The translations under genes and the position numbers were made by a program. Shown piece by piece: positions 49,548-57,607 of a stretch of DNA of 64,000 nucleotides. How positions within the stretch are numbered: position 1 is the first letter of the stretch; the number at the start of each line of letters is the position of its first letter. Under the pieces are notes generated by a model, which was not told the DNA's origin, searched no databases, and worked only from the letters and a program-made list of their open reading frames with translations. Origin of the DNA: Halopseudomonas pelagia (GTDB taxonomy: Bacteria > Pseudomonadota > Gammaproteobacteria > Pseudomonadales > Pseudomonadaceae); contig NZ_CP033116.1 in NCBI RefSeq assembly GCF_009497895.1, forward strand, positions 2,480,001-2,544,000, given 5' to 3'.

Positions 49548-49657
49548 GACATGTCCTAAATACAAAACACGACATGTCTTACTTAAGAGAATATACAGGC
49601 TGTTATTTCTACGACATAATTCGGTCATATACATGTTCTGGTGACGATATACATGTT
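49548..49657. promoter_or_regulatory. four ACATGT palindromes in the divergent promoter region
   Basis: GACATGTC at 49548-49555 and 49571-49578, and TACATGTT at 49630-49637 and 49650-49657. The last covers the start ATG of the gene at 49653. Spacing between starts is 23, 59 and 20 bases. This pattern suits binding sites for a dimeric regulator that controls both divergent genes, perhaps one of the two encoded here. Confidence 0.6.
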
Positions 49658-51014
49658 AAGTGTCGCATTAAGTCTTCGTTTAGACGGGTTAGCTCCTGAA
49701 GCTAAATATTTTTTTATACGATTTGTTCAGACGAGCTATGCCATGAGCTCGGTGCCTGGTGGCGTTAAGGACATGGCACTGAGGTTTGGCATTTCAGATC
49801 GTATCGTGTCGACGTCGCTAAACGCCCTTGAGGCCTGCGGGACGCTTAAGCGTATAGATCTATCAGCGGGGCCAGGTAAGCCAGCAAGGCAATACCAGCT
49901 ATCAGAAAGCATTAAAACTAAGTTGAAGGGGGCGGGAGCGGTATTCCACGAGAAGGCGATTATCCGGGTGCTGCAGCATGAAAAAAACAAAGGCTCATCA
50001 TCAACCCTGTCTCAGATGAAAGGGCTCGATGACCCAACCAGGCTAGCAGCGCTGCGATCTAGGAAGCAGACTGGACGATTGAGTATTGTGAATCGGTTGT
50101 TGGTGGCAGTGCTTTTGTGCGGGGCGGACAAGTTCGGGGTGGTTTCAAAGCTAGGTTCTGCATCCATCCGAAATGCTACAGGGTTAAGCCAGGCGCGTCT
50201 GATACAGCGGATAGCGCGTTTGGTCAGTCTCGGGGTGCTAAGAGCTTACGTTCCAGGTCACACGAGCTCGATTCTCCTCAAGAAGACCAAGAGCATTTAT
50301 TTTATCAACCTGAACCACCCTGAGCTCAGCAATGGGGTAGATGTCACGGCCGTTGTCGCGATCAAACCTCCTTTCGCAATGAGGGATGCCGACTTTCCCC
50401 TGACTGGGGTGCACCTACGCAGCATCTGGTTAGACATCGAACAAAAAGCAAAATATCCAAAATTCTGCGAATACTCCTCGTATGAGCAAGCGCTCATCTT
50501 TTTAAAGAATATGCCTCGCACGTTATTTGGGTTCTTACAGGGGATACTCGAACAAAGCGCTGCGTTTTTACTGTCGAAGCACTGGAGGGATGTTGTTCGT
50601 GACGCATCAGGCGAGCAGCGACACATCGAAGAGCTATGCCGGCGATTTGAGGTTGAGTTCCGTGTATTGGCTTATCCGGCAGGGGAGCGCTCAGATAATA
50701 ACCTCTCTGATATTGTGATCCCGGTGCTCGCTGATATGGCCTTCGAGCTGGCAATAAGCCTTAAAAAGCTTCTCACAGATCTATCGATTCCGGGTTTACA
50801 GTTTGAGGACATGGCTATCGTTCCTCAACCTTTCGAACTGGGCTACGAAAGCGTTGTGCTGCTTCTCCAGCCTCGATCAGATGCAAGCTGGCGCGGTTGT
50901 CTCGTGTCTTATCCGTTCAAGGACCACATTGTAACGCGCACCTATACCAGCGAGATGGTAATTGCGCCAGGAACGCCAGACATCAATGGGTTGCTGCCAC
51001 AAGTCATCCCGTGA
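49653..51014 (+). CDS. uncharacterised protein with two winged-helix-like regions
   Basis: A 453-residue protein of no recognised family. Residues about 20-90 look like a winged helix (GGVKDMALRFGISDRIVSTS, LNALEACGTLKRIDL), and about 150-225 a second one (GSASIRNATGLSQARLIQRI, LGVLRAYVPGHTSS). The rest is helical without motif. A GTG at 49641 is in frame; the ATG at 49653 has GGTGA upstream. Likely a DNA-binding element regulator or replication-type protein. Codon use is weaker in GC than in the core genes. Confidence 0.65.
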   Translation: MLSVALSLRLDGLAPEAKYFFIRFVQTSYAMSSVPGGVKDMALRFGISDRIVSTSLNALEACGTLKRIDLSAGPGKPARQYQLSESIKTKLKGAGAVFHEKAIIRVLQHEKNKGSSSTLSQMKGLDDPTRLAALRSRKQTGRLSIVNRLLVAVLLCGADKFGVVSKLGSASIRNATGLSQARLIQRIARLVSLGVLRAYVPGHTSSILLKKTKSIYFINLNHPELSNGVDVTAVVAIKPPFAMRDADFPLTGVHLRSIWLDIEQKAKYPKFCEYSSYEQALIFLKNMPRTLFGFLQGILEQSAAFLLSKHWRDVVRDASGEQRHIEELCRRFEVEFRVLAYPAGERSDNNLSDIVIPVLADMAFELAISLKKLLTDLSIPGLQFEDMAIVPQPFELGYESVVLLLQPRSDASWRGCLVSYPFKDHIVTRTYTSEMVIAPGTPDINGLLPQVIP

Positions 51015-51204
51015 TTTTTATGCACGATGATTAATCTCGTGAACCAGCCTTGGTGGCGGAATCGCCTCGCGTAGACAAGATAACGTCATGGCGCTAGGAA
51101 ACGCAGGCAAAGCCAGACCTTTTACTGGCGCACCGTTCGCTGAAGCGATGAAGGTTTTTTTAAACAAGCGCCACCCATCCTCTGGACAATATGAGGATGT
51201 GATC

Positions 51205-51468
51205 ATGAAACCCAGATTTATTCGAATTGCCGAGGTCCTCGAGAGAACGGGATTGGGCCGCTCAACAATATACAAATATATGGCAGCAGGTACTTTTCCA
51301 CCCAGAGTTTCGGTCGGCGGAAGGTCGGTATCCTGGTTAGAAAGTGAAATCGACGGATGGATGCTTGCTAAGATTGAAGGGCGTGATCTAGCTTGGCAGA
51401 CAAGGCAAATGTCAATGTCGACCGCTATTAGTCCGGCATCAAGGGCTGCGGCACATGGATCGCACTGA
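51205..51468 (+). CDS. alpA: AlpA-family (MerR-like) phage/element regulator
   Basis: An 87-residue regulator of the AlpA type, small DNA-binding proteins that switch on excision or other genes in cryptic elements. FIRIAEVLERTGLGRSTIYK, YMAAGTFPPRVSVGGRSVSW and LESEIDGWMLAKIEGRD are the whole domain. GAGG at 51193-51196 favours the ATG at 51205; a longer frame from 51088 adds an unlike N-terminus. A degenerate copy of its 3' part follows at 51600-51745. Confidence 0.88.
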   Translation: MKPRFIRIAEVLERTGLGRSTIYKYMAAGTFPPRVSVGGRSVSWLESEIDGWMLAKIEGRDLAWQTRQMSMSTAISPASRAAAHGSH

Positions 51469-51501
51469 GGGCTGGGACCTACAATCCTAACGCATGATGC
51501 G

Positions 51502-51533
51502 AGCACCACGGCCTCGTGGCCGTGGTGCTTTTA
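51502..51533 (+). terminator. terminator after alpA
   Basis: AGCACCACGGCC pairs with GGCCGTGGTGCT around a TCGT loop (12 base pairs), then TTTT. Confidence 0.9.
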
Positions 51534-51599
51534 TGCCGTTGCGCAGCTATCAGGACAGCAAGGAAAATCACCTAGCTGGTCAGAATTTTTCGCATGCTG

Positions 51600-51745
51600 G
51601 GGCGGTCCTCTGGCTGGACCGAAACTGGAATTGACGATTAGGTTCTGGCTCAGATAGAAGGGCGTGATCTAGCATGCCAGGATAGACAAATGTGAATGAA
51701 GACCGCTATTGATACGGCCTCAGGGGCTGCGGCACTTGAGCCATT
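51600..51745 (+). pseudogene. decayed partial duplicate of alpA
   Basis: This stretch follows the 3' half of alpA (about 51320-51460) base for base with many changes. The shared word GAAGGGCGTGATCTAGC occurs in both, and ACCGCTATT and GGGCTGCGGCAC recur at matching distance. An in-frame TAG interrupts it. A non-functional relic of a tandem duplication of alpA or of an older element. Confidence 0.8.
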
Positions 51746-52013
51746 TCCGGCTTTGCAAAAATGGGTTTTCCTCGAAGCCTAGTACTCGAGCTAAAGCCCT
51801 GTGTCTGTTAGGGCTTTGGCATGGCCTTAACAGCGCCAGCAGGGCCGCGGGTGTATGTATATTACTATAGGTCCAGGGGTTAGATGTAACAGTAGAGACG
51901 TATAGCGCCCCTAGGGCTATACAGACAGGGTGATGAGCTTAGGGGTCGTCCAGCTATACGTTAATAATTACAACACCTGCAGTGGTATGAAACCCACACA
52001 GCAGGATGAACCA
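51746..52013. other. gene-free stretch before the YfjJ-like gene
   Basis: No credible gene. A small hairpin AAAGCCCT/AGGGCTTT (51793-51800 with 51810-51817) has no T-run. AGGA at about 52003 is the ribosome site for the next gene. Confidence 0.45.
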
Positions 52014-52419
52014 ATGAAAATCAGCAAGAGATACAAACGTCTTAAAGCTAACCCCAGCCTTCACTTGCATTACGAGAATCAGTTCGACGGATTTGAGGTG
52101 TACACCGACCGGGGACCTCTGATTCGAGAGTTCCTAGACCAATTATACGATACGACTGAGAGGGCTCTTGACCAGTACTCCCGGGTGTTTGCAGCACGAT
52201 TTGATTTGCGCTTTCCACAGATTGATCCGTTTTTTTGCCGAGACTACGATTCGAACAAGTTCATAAGCACGTTCTTTGAGACACTCAAGCGCCTTATCAA
52301 ACGTGACCGTGAGCTAGCGGGTCTGGAGCGCAGGGTGCACCAGACCGACGTACGATACGTGTGGGCTAGGGAGGTGGGACGGTCAGGTAAGCCCCACTAT
52401 CTGAATCGCCCCCAGTATT

Positions 52420-53268
52420 CTAGACACTCGCCAGACTCTGGTAATGACGCTTTTCGTACTCGACCGGTGACAGGTCACCACTCGTGCCGTGCCGGCGCCT
52501 TGGGTTATAAAACATCTCAATGTAATTGAACACGTCTTGTCTTGCAGCCTCGCGTGTTGGATAGATTTGTCGCTTGATTCGCTCCCGTTTGAGTAGCTGA
52601 AAGAAGCTTTCAGCTACCGCGTTGTCATGGCAGTTTCCCCGGCGGCTCATGCTGCCCACCAGGTGATTCGCTTTCAGGAAGCTCTGCCAGTCCCCGCTAC
52701 TAAACTGACTGCCTTGGTCCGAATGAACCATCACACATCCTTGCGGCTTGCGACGCCACACTGCGGCTAACAGCGCGTCTAGCGCCAAGTCAGATGTCAT
52801 GCGCGGCTTCATCGACCAGCCGACAACCTGACGGGAGAACAGGTCGATAACCACGGACAGATACAACCAACCTTCGTAGGTGCGGATGTAAGTTATATCG
52901 GTCACCCATGCAACATTGGGCGCTGCTACATCGAATTGGCGATCCAAGTGATTGGGTGAAACTACCGCAGGCTTCCCACCGTAATGACCAGGGCGGCGGC
53001 GATAACCCGTCTGTGAGCGCAATCCCTCGCAGCGCATGAGGCGGGCTACCCTGTGCTTACCGCAAGCCTCACCCGCTTCACGAAGATCCAGATGAATTTT
53101 GCGATAGCCATACACGCCGCCGCTTTCCAGCCAAGAGTGTTTTATCTGGCCCAACAGACGCTGATCTTCCCGAGCGCGATCAGACAGCTTGTTGCGACAC
53201 CATGCATAGTAACCGCTGGGGTGCACAGTCATCATTTTGCACAGGCGGCGCACGGGATATTTGTCCAC
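52420..53268 (-). CDS. IS3-family transposase OrfB (DDE catalytic part)
   Basis: A 282-residue integrase-core protein. The HTH_21 part has SGGVYGYRKIHLDLRE; the catalytic core has VTDITYIRTYEGWLYLSVVI and DLFSRQVVGWS, HSDQGSQFSS, and the Glu in NAVAESFFQLLK, a complete DDE set. The open frame continues upstream of 53268 to the slip site, so the active form is the OrfAB fusion made by -1 frameshifting. Confidence 0.93.
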   Translation of the reverse strand: MDKYPVRRLCKMMTVHPSGYYAWCRNKLSDRAREDQRLLGQIKHSWLESGGVYGYRKIHLDLREAGEACGKHRVARLMRCEGLRSQTGYRRRPGHYGGKPAVVSPNHLDRQFDVAAPNVAWVTDITYIRTYEGWLYLSVVIDLFSRQVVGWSMKPRMTSDLALDALLAAVWRRKPQGCVMVHSDQGSQFSSGDWQSFLKANHLVGSMSRRGNCHDNAVAESFFQLLKRERIKRQIYPTREAARQDVFNYIEMFYNPRRRHGTSGDLSPVEYEKRHYQSLASV

Positions 53269-53291
53269 TTGGCTCTGAATAAACGCGTACC

Positions 53292-53570
53292 TCAGTCGGA
53301 CTCTCTGGCGAAGTACGCGGTGGCCTTTTTTAATATATCTCGCTCTTCTGATACGCGCTTGAGCTCGGCCTTCAATCGACGGTTCTCAGCCTGAAGATCA
53401 TCATCCTGCTGTCGCTGGGCGGTGGGCTTGGAGTAGCGCTTGAGCCATTGATACAGGCTGTGTGCCGACACGCCTAATCGAGCGGCGACCTCGGCAACGG
53501 AATGGCCTCGATCTGCCACCTGCTTGACGGCTTCGATTTTGAATTCTTCGGTGTAGCGTGGATTGCTCAT
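53292..53570 (-). CDS. IS3-family OrfA (helix-turn-helix)
   Basis: A 92-residue protein. MSNPRYTEEFKIEAVKQVAD begins the HTH domain; a leucine-zipper-like helix with LQAENRRLKAELKRVSEERD follows. The slip sequence A AAA AAG lies in codons for Lys-Lys (ILKKATAY). After a -1 shift the frame reads GHRVLRQRVRLRYAFIQ and goes on into OrfB without a stop. Confidence 0.93.
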   Translation of the reverse strand: MSNPRYTEEFKIEAVKQVADRGHSVAEVAARLGVSAHSLYQWLKRYSKPTAQRQQDDDLQAENRRLKAELKRVSEERDILKKATAYFARESD

Positions 53571-54100
53571 TGGACCTCCTGGGTGCCTCGATTATAAGGC
53601 CTGGAGGTGTCTACGAAACTAGGGGCGATTCAATCACTGCGTGCTCCTGCTTAACAATGATGCGTATTACAAGCTGGGGTCGCCAAGGCCGGACCGTGCG
53701 AACTTATATGGTTTATTGGAGAGGGCTTGGGCGCTGACCCTTCGATTAGAGCCAGATGAGGCCTTTGGTCTGGTGTACAGGCCGGAGGGTTCAGAGTATC
53801 AATTGAGCTTGGCTGATCACGCAGACGAGCGTGAGCTGGAGGCTTTCTTATATCGAGCCAGCTACCTGTGTAAGGTCGCTACGAAAGCGTTCGGAGGATT
53901 GCATTGCTTTGGATGCAGCGACGTGTAAGGCGTAGCGCCAGCTTACCTGGCTGCGATGCCTGCTCTCAGTGTCCCTGCGTGGTTTGACACGCGAGCAGTG
54001 ATCTGACGATGCTAAGGCAGGTTGGGTCAGAGGGGATGGAGACCCCTGGCCCAGCTCATTCCATTTGCTATGAATAACGAAGAGAATTCAAAATTGGGTT

Positions 54101-54601
54101 TCATCCCAGTGTCAAAGTTAAAAGCACATTCCTTTGGACAAAAATGTACAGATTGAATAACTGCTGGTGCCAGCCTGGCGGGCAGGTGTTGTGCCCTTCC
54201 AATACGGGCTCTACGCGTTCAAAATAGTCGCGTTGAACACAAAAGAAGCGCTCGATGCCAACAGAATCGTTCACAGGAATCGGGCCGGAGTGAAGTTTGT
54301 ACGCGTGAATCCGCGGACCGCTGGTCGAAGTACTGCTGACGCTCAGAAATACCGGCATGCCGATGGCAAGTGACCCTACTGTTTGGCACTCGCCAGGCGG
54401 AATGGTCCACCACCCCCTCGCTAGCCAAGAATCTCCGAGTGGGAAAAGTGCGTAGTTGCGATGAACGACTGCGACCAGCAATGTATCGTCAGCTTCCTTG
54501 GCACTACAAATACGTAGCTCCGCGTCATCGGCCAGCACTGGAGTAGCACTCATCCAGCAGGACAAAGCCAAGATGGAACAGGTGAGAGAGTTCCTTCTCA
54601 T
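54101..54601 (-). CDS. DUF1036-type secreted protein
   Basis: A 166-residue exported protein. The signal peptide is MRRNSLTCSILALSCWMSAT with cleavage near VLA-DD. The mature part has AELRICSAKEADDTLLVAVV, LARGWWTIPPGECQTVGS and CVQRDYFER, the pattern of the DUF1036 family (a CxxC-poor fold with conserved WWxIxPGxC). Its ATG overlaps the stop codon of the upstream lipoprotein gene (ATGA), so the pair is translationally coupled. A longer frame from 54649 lies inside that gene and is rejected. Function unknown. Confidence 0.75.
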   Translation of the reverse strand: MRRNSLTCSILALSCWMSATPVLADDAELRICSAKEADDTLLVAVVHRNYALFPLGDSWLARGWWTIPPGECQTVGSLAIGMPVFLSVSSTSTSGPRIHAYKLHSGPIPVNDSVGIERFFCVQRDYFERVEPVLEGHNTCPPGWHQQLFNLYIFVQRNVLLTLTLG

Positions 54602-55419
54602 TTGGGCCACTCCGCTTCTGGAGCCAATTGACCGTCTTCGTAGTACCAAGCTGATGGGTTAAGAGTTTTCGTTTGATATATTTTGCGCCCATCTTTGAGT
54701 GTTTCACAGTTTCGTAGGCCACATAAGTCTTTAAGTTCTTTGGTAATTTCAGCGAGATTATTTTTGGCCTCTGCGAGTTGGGCCTCTAACCCCGCCAGTA
54801 TTTCTTGTTGGATTCTTTTGTTTGCAGCCATCATTTCGTCCAGCTTTTTTCTCTCCGGAGTCATAACCTCATACACGAGGTTGTTCGATGTATTTGACCA
54901 GTCAACCAGATCGCCCATGGCCTGTACGGTGACCTCCATCGAGCGCACCTCGACGGAGTCTTCCGCTTCTGCCCAGCCAGTCACAACGTTGTTCGACTTC
55001 GCCCAGGCCACAAAATCATTCTTGTGTACATTTGCAACATGTACTCTCGAATCTTGTGATCTGAGAACAACGTACTGGTAGGTAGGAGTCTTTGCTGTCT
55101 CGCTCAAATCTATCATCACTAACCAGGTGTTCTGGTCCAAAGGGTGTAGCTTGCAGCGTAGAGGCGGCTTTTCCCAACTGACTGTATATGCGCCATTTTC
55201 TATGGTCAGATCCAAAACTTGCTTGATCTCCCCGGCAGAATTTTGTGCTGTAGCGACGAGTTGGGTGCCGCTCGGAAATGGGAAAACCGAGGACTCGAAG
55301 AGGGGTTTATAAGAGACTAGACACCCTGACAGCAGCGCCAGCCCTCCCAGCATGATAACGACGCGCAACATAGTCGCTGCCAGGGACAGCTTGAGTAGCG
55401 CCTGGAAGTCGTGCGTCAT
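54598..55419 (-). CDS. island lipoprotein of unknown function
   Basis: A 273-residue protein with a long signal sequence ending in lipobox LALLSGC (Cys about residue 33). The mature part has a beta-rich region with an internal Cys (PPLRCKLHPLDQ), and a heptad coiled coil about residues 200-240 (ERKKLDEMMAANKRIQQEIL). GGGAGG stands 8 bases before ATG 55419; the inner ATG at 55368 is less well placed. It and the DUF1036 protein form a two-gene unit and may interact in the envelope. Confidence 0.72.
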   Translation of the reverse strand: MTHDFQALLKLSLAATMLRVVIMLGGLALLSGCLVSYKPLFESSVFPFPSGTQLVATAQNSAGEIKQVLDLTIENGAYTVSWEKPPLRCKLHPLDQNTWLVMIDLSETAKTPTYQYVVLRSQDSRVHVANVHKNDFVAWAKSNNVVTGWAEAEDSVEVRSMEVTVQAMGDLVDWSNTSNNLVYEVMTPERKKLDEMMAANKRIQQEILAGLEAQLAEAKNNLAEITKELKDLCGLRNCETLKDGRKIYQTKTLNPSAWYYEDGQLAPEAEWPK

Positions 55420-56073
55420 GCTCTTACCCTCCCGGTCTGCACTCACTTATCTAGGTGAATTCAACATTGCTGCGGTTCGGCGTGCTAGCTGCGCCCAGAA
55501 GGGTTGTTTGCTATCAGCGTTGATAGCGAAACACAAACACCTACCCTCAAAATTGGACCGTCCTTCCAACCATTTTTCTGCCCGGAAGATAGGTCAAACC
55601 TTCAGGCGCCAAAGATAGGTATAGCACCAAACCTTCCTTTGCCAAGGCTTGCCCAAGTAGTAGCGGAGCAGGTGCCAACGAAGGCCCGACTGTATTCTAA
55701 AACGCCCGCCAAATGAGCCGACACCCAAAGGCGGCTATGAGCTAGGCTGGGGGTCACCCTATACTTGACCCGAAGGGCGGGCCGAGATGCTTAGCCGATC
55801 TCATTTGCCCATGATCCGATTGTTAGAAAAAAGAAAAATATGTACTTCCGAGGTCTCAGACCTCGGAAGCGCGCTAGGACTTATGCATTCCACAGGTATG
55901 TTGAGCTTTATAAGCACGACCGGACGTCCATTTGTGCTGGATAACCCTCCAGGTCTTCAACCATGCAGCGCCTCATTTCAGTTAGCTCCATTTTGAATGG
56001 CCCCTCGACAAAAATCGGTCTTGCATTTTGACCTCAGGATCCGGCATCCCTCTAATACATGCTCCCGCCATTG
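55420..56073. other. gene-poor stretch with a 25-bp palindrome
   Basis: About 650 bases without a credible gene; open frames here are short and have poor composition. It is the shared region between the leftward lipoprotein gene and the end of the leftward RadC operon. CTTCCGAGGTCT-C-AGACCTCGGAAG at 55845-55869 is a perfect palindrome with 12-base arms and one central base. Confidence 0.55.
55845..55869. repeat. perfect 25-bp palindrome
   Basis: Arms of 12 bases (55845-55856 and 55858-55869) around one C. An A-rich run lies just upstream (55825-55840). Could be a binding site for a dimeric regulator, a recombination site, or a weak terminator; nothing in the sequence decides. Confidence 0.6.
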
Positions 56074-56562
56074 TCATAACAGACCTCGTTCTGCAAAGCT
56101 CACCGAGTCCGCACCACCAATCACCAAGTGATCTAGCAAGCGAACTTCAACGGTTTCCAATGCAGTCTCCAGGCGCTTAGTCAAAGCCACATCCGCCGTG
56201 CTGGGTTCCGGTCTGCCACTGGGATGGTTGTGAGTAAGGATGACGGCGGCTGCGTTGGCATTAAGTACGCTCTTGATCACCTCACGCGGATAGACGCTGG
56301 CGGTGTCGATGGTGCCGTGAAACAGAATTTCAAAGCCTAATACGCCATGCTGACTGTCCAGCAGGATGATGCCAAATACTTCGCGCTCCTCCGTGGCGAG
56401 CGCTGCCATCAGGTAGTCCTTCACGTGTTGCGGGCTGGTCAGGTAGTTACTGCGCCGAAAGCGGGCCTCCAGAATATTCTGCGCCCAGCTCAATACTTCC
56501 TTTTCCGACAAGGGGATGCCGGCAGGCGGCGTCATCGCCGCCTGAGTGTCTAGTGTGTGCAT
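56074..56562 (-). CDS. RadC/JAB-domain protein (YfjY-like)
   Basis: A 162-residue protein of the RadC family with the JAMM metal motif HNHPSGRPEPSTAD and catalytic-type residues ahead of it (EVFGIILLDSQHGVLG). The short form without the N-terminal helix-hairpin-helix domain is the kind carried by mobile elements (E. coli YfjY, YkfG, YeeS). Its function in the elements is not settled; a DNA repair role is disputed. Last gene of the leftward recombination operon. Confidence 0.92.
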   Translation of the reverse strand: MHTLDTQAAMTPPAGIPLSEKEVLSWAQNILEARFRRSNYLTSPQHVKDYLMAALATEEREVFGIILLDSQHGVLGFEILFHGTIDTASVYPREVIKSVLNANAAAVILTHNHPSGRPEPSTADVALTKRLETALETVEVRLLDHLVIGGADSVSFAERGLL

Positions 56563-56588
56563 GGTGAACTCCGGGTAGAGGTTAGCTG

Positions 56589-57530
56589 TTAATTGTTTGG
56601 AGGAGCTGGTTGGTCTTGAAGTCCCTGCGCACGCTGCATGATCAGCTCGTGCAGGGTGGGTTGTTCGCGGCGGGCTTTGCGGCTGATGTAGCCTATTTGG
56701 CTACCGGCTTGAGGCTGGGTAGTAGTAGGTGCTTCGGGATAAAACTCCTCCAGAACCTGCTCAGCTTCATCATCGCTGTCCTCAAAGGCCCCGTTGAGTA
56801 ACCCTTTCTGAGCGGCTGCATCCAGCGCTGCCTGTTCAAATCCTGCATCCCGACGGGCGAGATCTAGCGCATTAGCTTGGTTCAGCGCCTCTTCCATGGA
56901 CAAGCCGGTGCGTAGAATCAGATCCACGTAGTAAATCGGTGTGCCGTGGCTCTGCCGGGTGGATTTACCACGAAGACGAATCTCCAGGGGCAGGCAAGCC
57001 AACCGATTGCCAGACAGCGCCTGCAGGTAACTCAGCCTGGCGGTGAGGGTGCGGATGCTGTTGAAGCCTGTTGTTCTAAATACGAAGCTACCCAACAGAT
57101 CATCATCTCCAATAGCTACATTAAGACGGCCATACGGCTTGCAGGCGCCACCCTTGGCCATGGGACAGCCATCCGGGCTGGGGCAGGGCAGTGACTGCAG
57201 TCCTTCACTGGTGGAGCGCTTACAGGTATCACCGTTGCCCACGCACAGCGGACGTCCGCTGGTGCGATCAAACAGGCAATACTCAGCCCGAAAATTCAGT
57301 CCTGGGTCGTTAAACAACAGGCGTACCGGGATCGTGCGAATCTTACCGCCTTGATCCTTGCGCAGTTGCTCATCAACCGGATGCAGCACCCAGCCATCCT
57401 TGGTTTGTATTTGGGAAGTGATGGTGAACTGGTCATCCTTCTCCGGTAGACGCATGCCGTTCTTCTCGACCACCTTGCCGATGGATATCCGTCCGAGCAC
57501 GGGCGGTGTAATAGCCAGACCTTTGATCAT
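56589..57530 (-). CDS. Gp3-like 'hydrolase or metal-binding' island protein
   Basis: A 313-residue protein of the group often called hydrolase or metal-binding protein and linked with the phage Gp3-like (recombination directionality factor-like) family. It starts PPVLGRISIGKVVEKNGMRL, then a cysteine-rich part (GRPLCVGNGDTCKRSTSEGL, QSLPCPSPDGCPMAKGGACK), which is likely metal-binding, and a C-terminal acidic helix. The gene is 26 bases upstream of radC and comes after a terminator-like hairpin behind yqaJ. If it is a directionality factor, its recombinase partner is not in view; it may instead belong to the recombination module beside it. Confidence 0.7.
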   Translation of the reverse strand: MIKGLAITPPVLGRISIGKVVEKNGMRLPEKDDQFTITSQIQTKDGWVLHPVDEQLRKDQGGKIRTIPVRLLFNDPGLNFRAEYCLFDRTSGRPLCVGNGDTCKRSTSEGLQSLPCPSPDGCPMAKGGACKPYGRLNVAIGDDDLLGSFVFRTTGFNSIRTLTARLSYLQALSGNRLACLPLEIRLRGKSTRQSHGTPIYYVDLILRTGLSMEEALNQANALDLARRDAGFEQAALDAAAQKGLLNGAFEDSDDEAEQVLEEFYPEAPTTTQPQAGSQIGYISRKARREQPTLHELIMQRAQGLQDQPAPPNN

Positions 57531-57556
57531 GGGAAACTCCTAATGGAATTGAATGC

Positions 57557-57590
57557 AAAAAAGCCGACTGCCGGTTAGCAATCAGCCTTT
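57557..57590 (-). terminator. hairpin between the YqaJ and Gp3-like genes
   Basis: On the reverse strand GGCTGATTGC pairs with GCAGTCGGC (two G-T pairs), followed by six T. It lies in the 77-base gap and may lower expression of the two downstream genes. Confidence 0.65.
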
Positions 57591-57607
57591 ATATTGGGTA
57601 ATGGAAG

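Larger units (their letters stand above)
52402..53632 (-). mobile_element. IS3-family insertion sequence (1,231 bp)
   Basis: Ends TGAATCGCCCCC (left) and, on the reverse strand, TGAATCGCCCCT (right), both with TAGACAC-type words further in. The direct duplication ATC is at 52399-52401 and 53633-53635. OrfA and OrfB overlap in different frames with an A6G slip site at 53325-53331. The subgroup may be IS51/IS3 by OrfA type; this is not confirmed. Confidence 0.93.
52014..53928 (+). pseudogene. YagK/YfjJ-type (inovirus Gp2-like) gene interrupted by IS3 element
   Basis: The 5' part (52014-52401) codes for MKISKRYKRLKANPSLHLHY through YVWAREVGRSGKPHY, the 3' part (53636-53928) for HCVLLLNNDAYYKLGSPRPD through LHCFGCSDV. 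Joined without the insertion and one copy of its ATC duplication they give an intact 226-residue protein of the YagK/YfjJ family (C-terminal domain found in E. coli YfjJ and in inovirus Gp2). Family members occur on cryptic prophages and satellites; function is not well known. No other frameshift or stop is present, so the disruption is recent. Confidence 0.85.

Noticed and set aside
55504..55996. Small forward frames in the gap between the lipoprotein and RadC genes
   Set aside because: Short, without ribosome sites, and with low-complexity or shifted composition.
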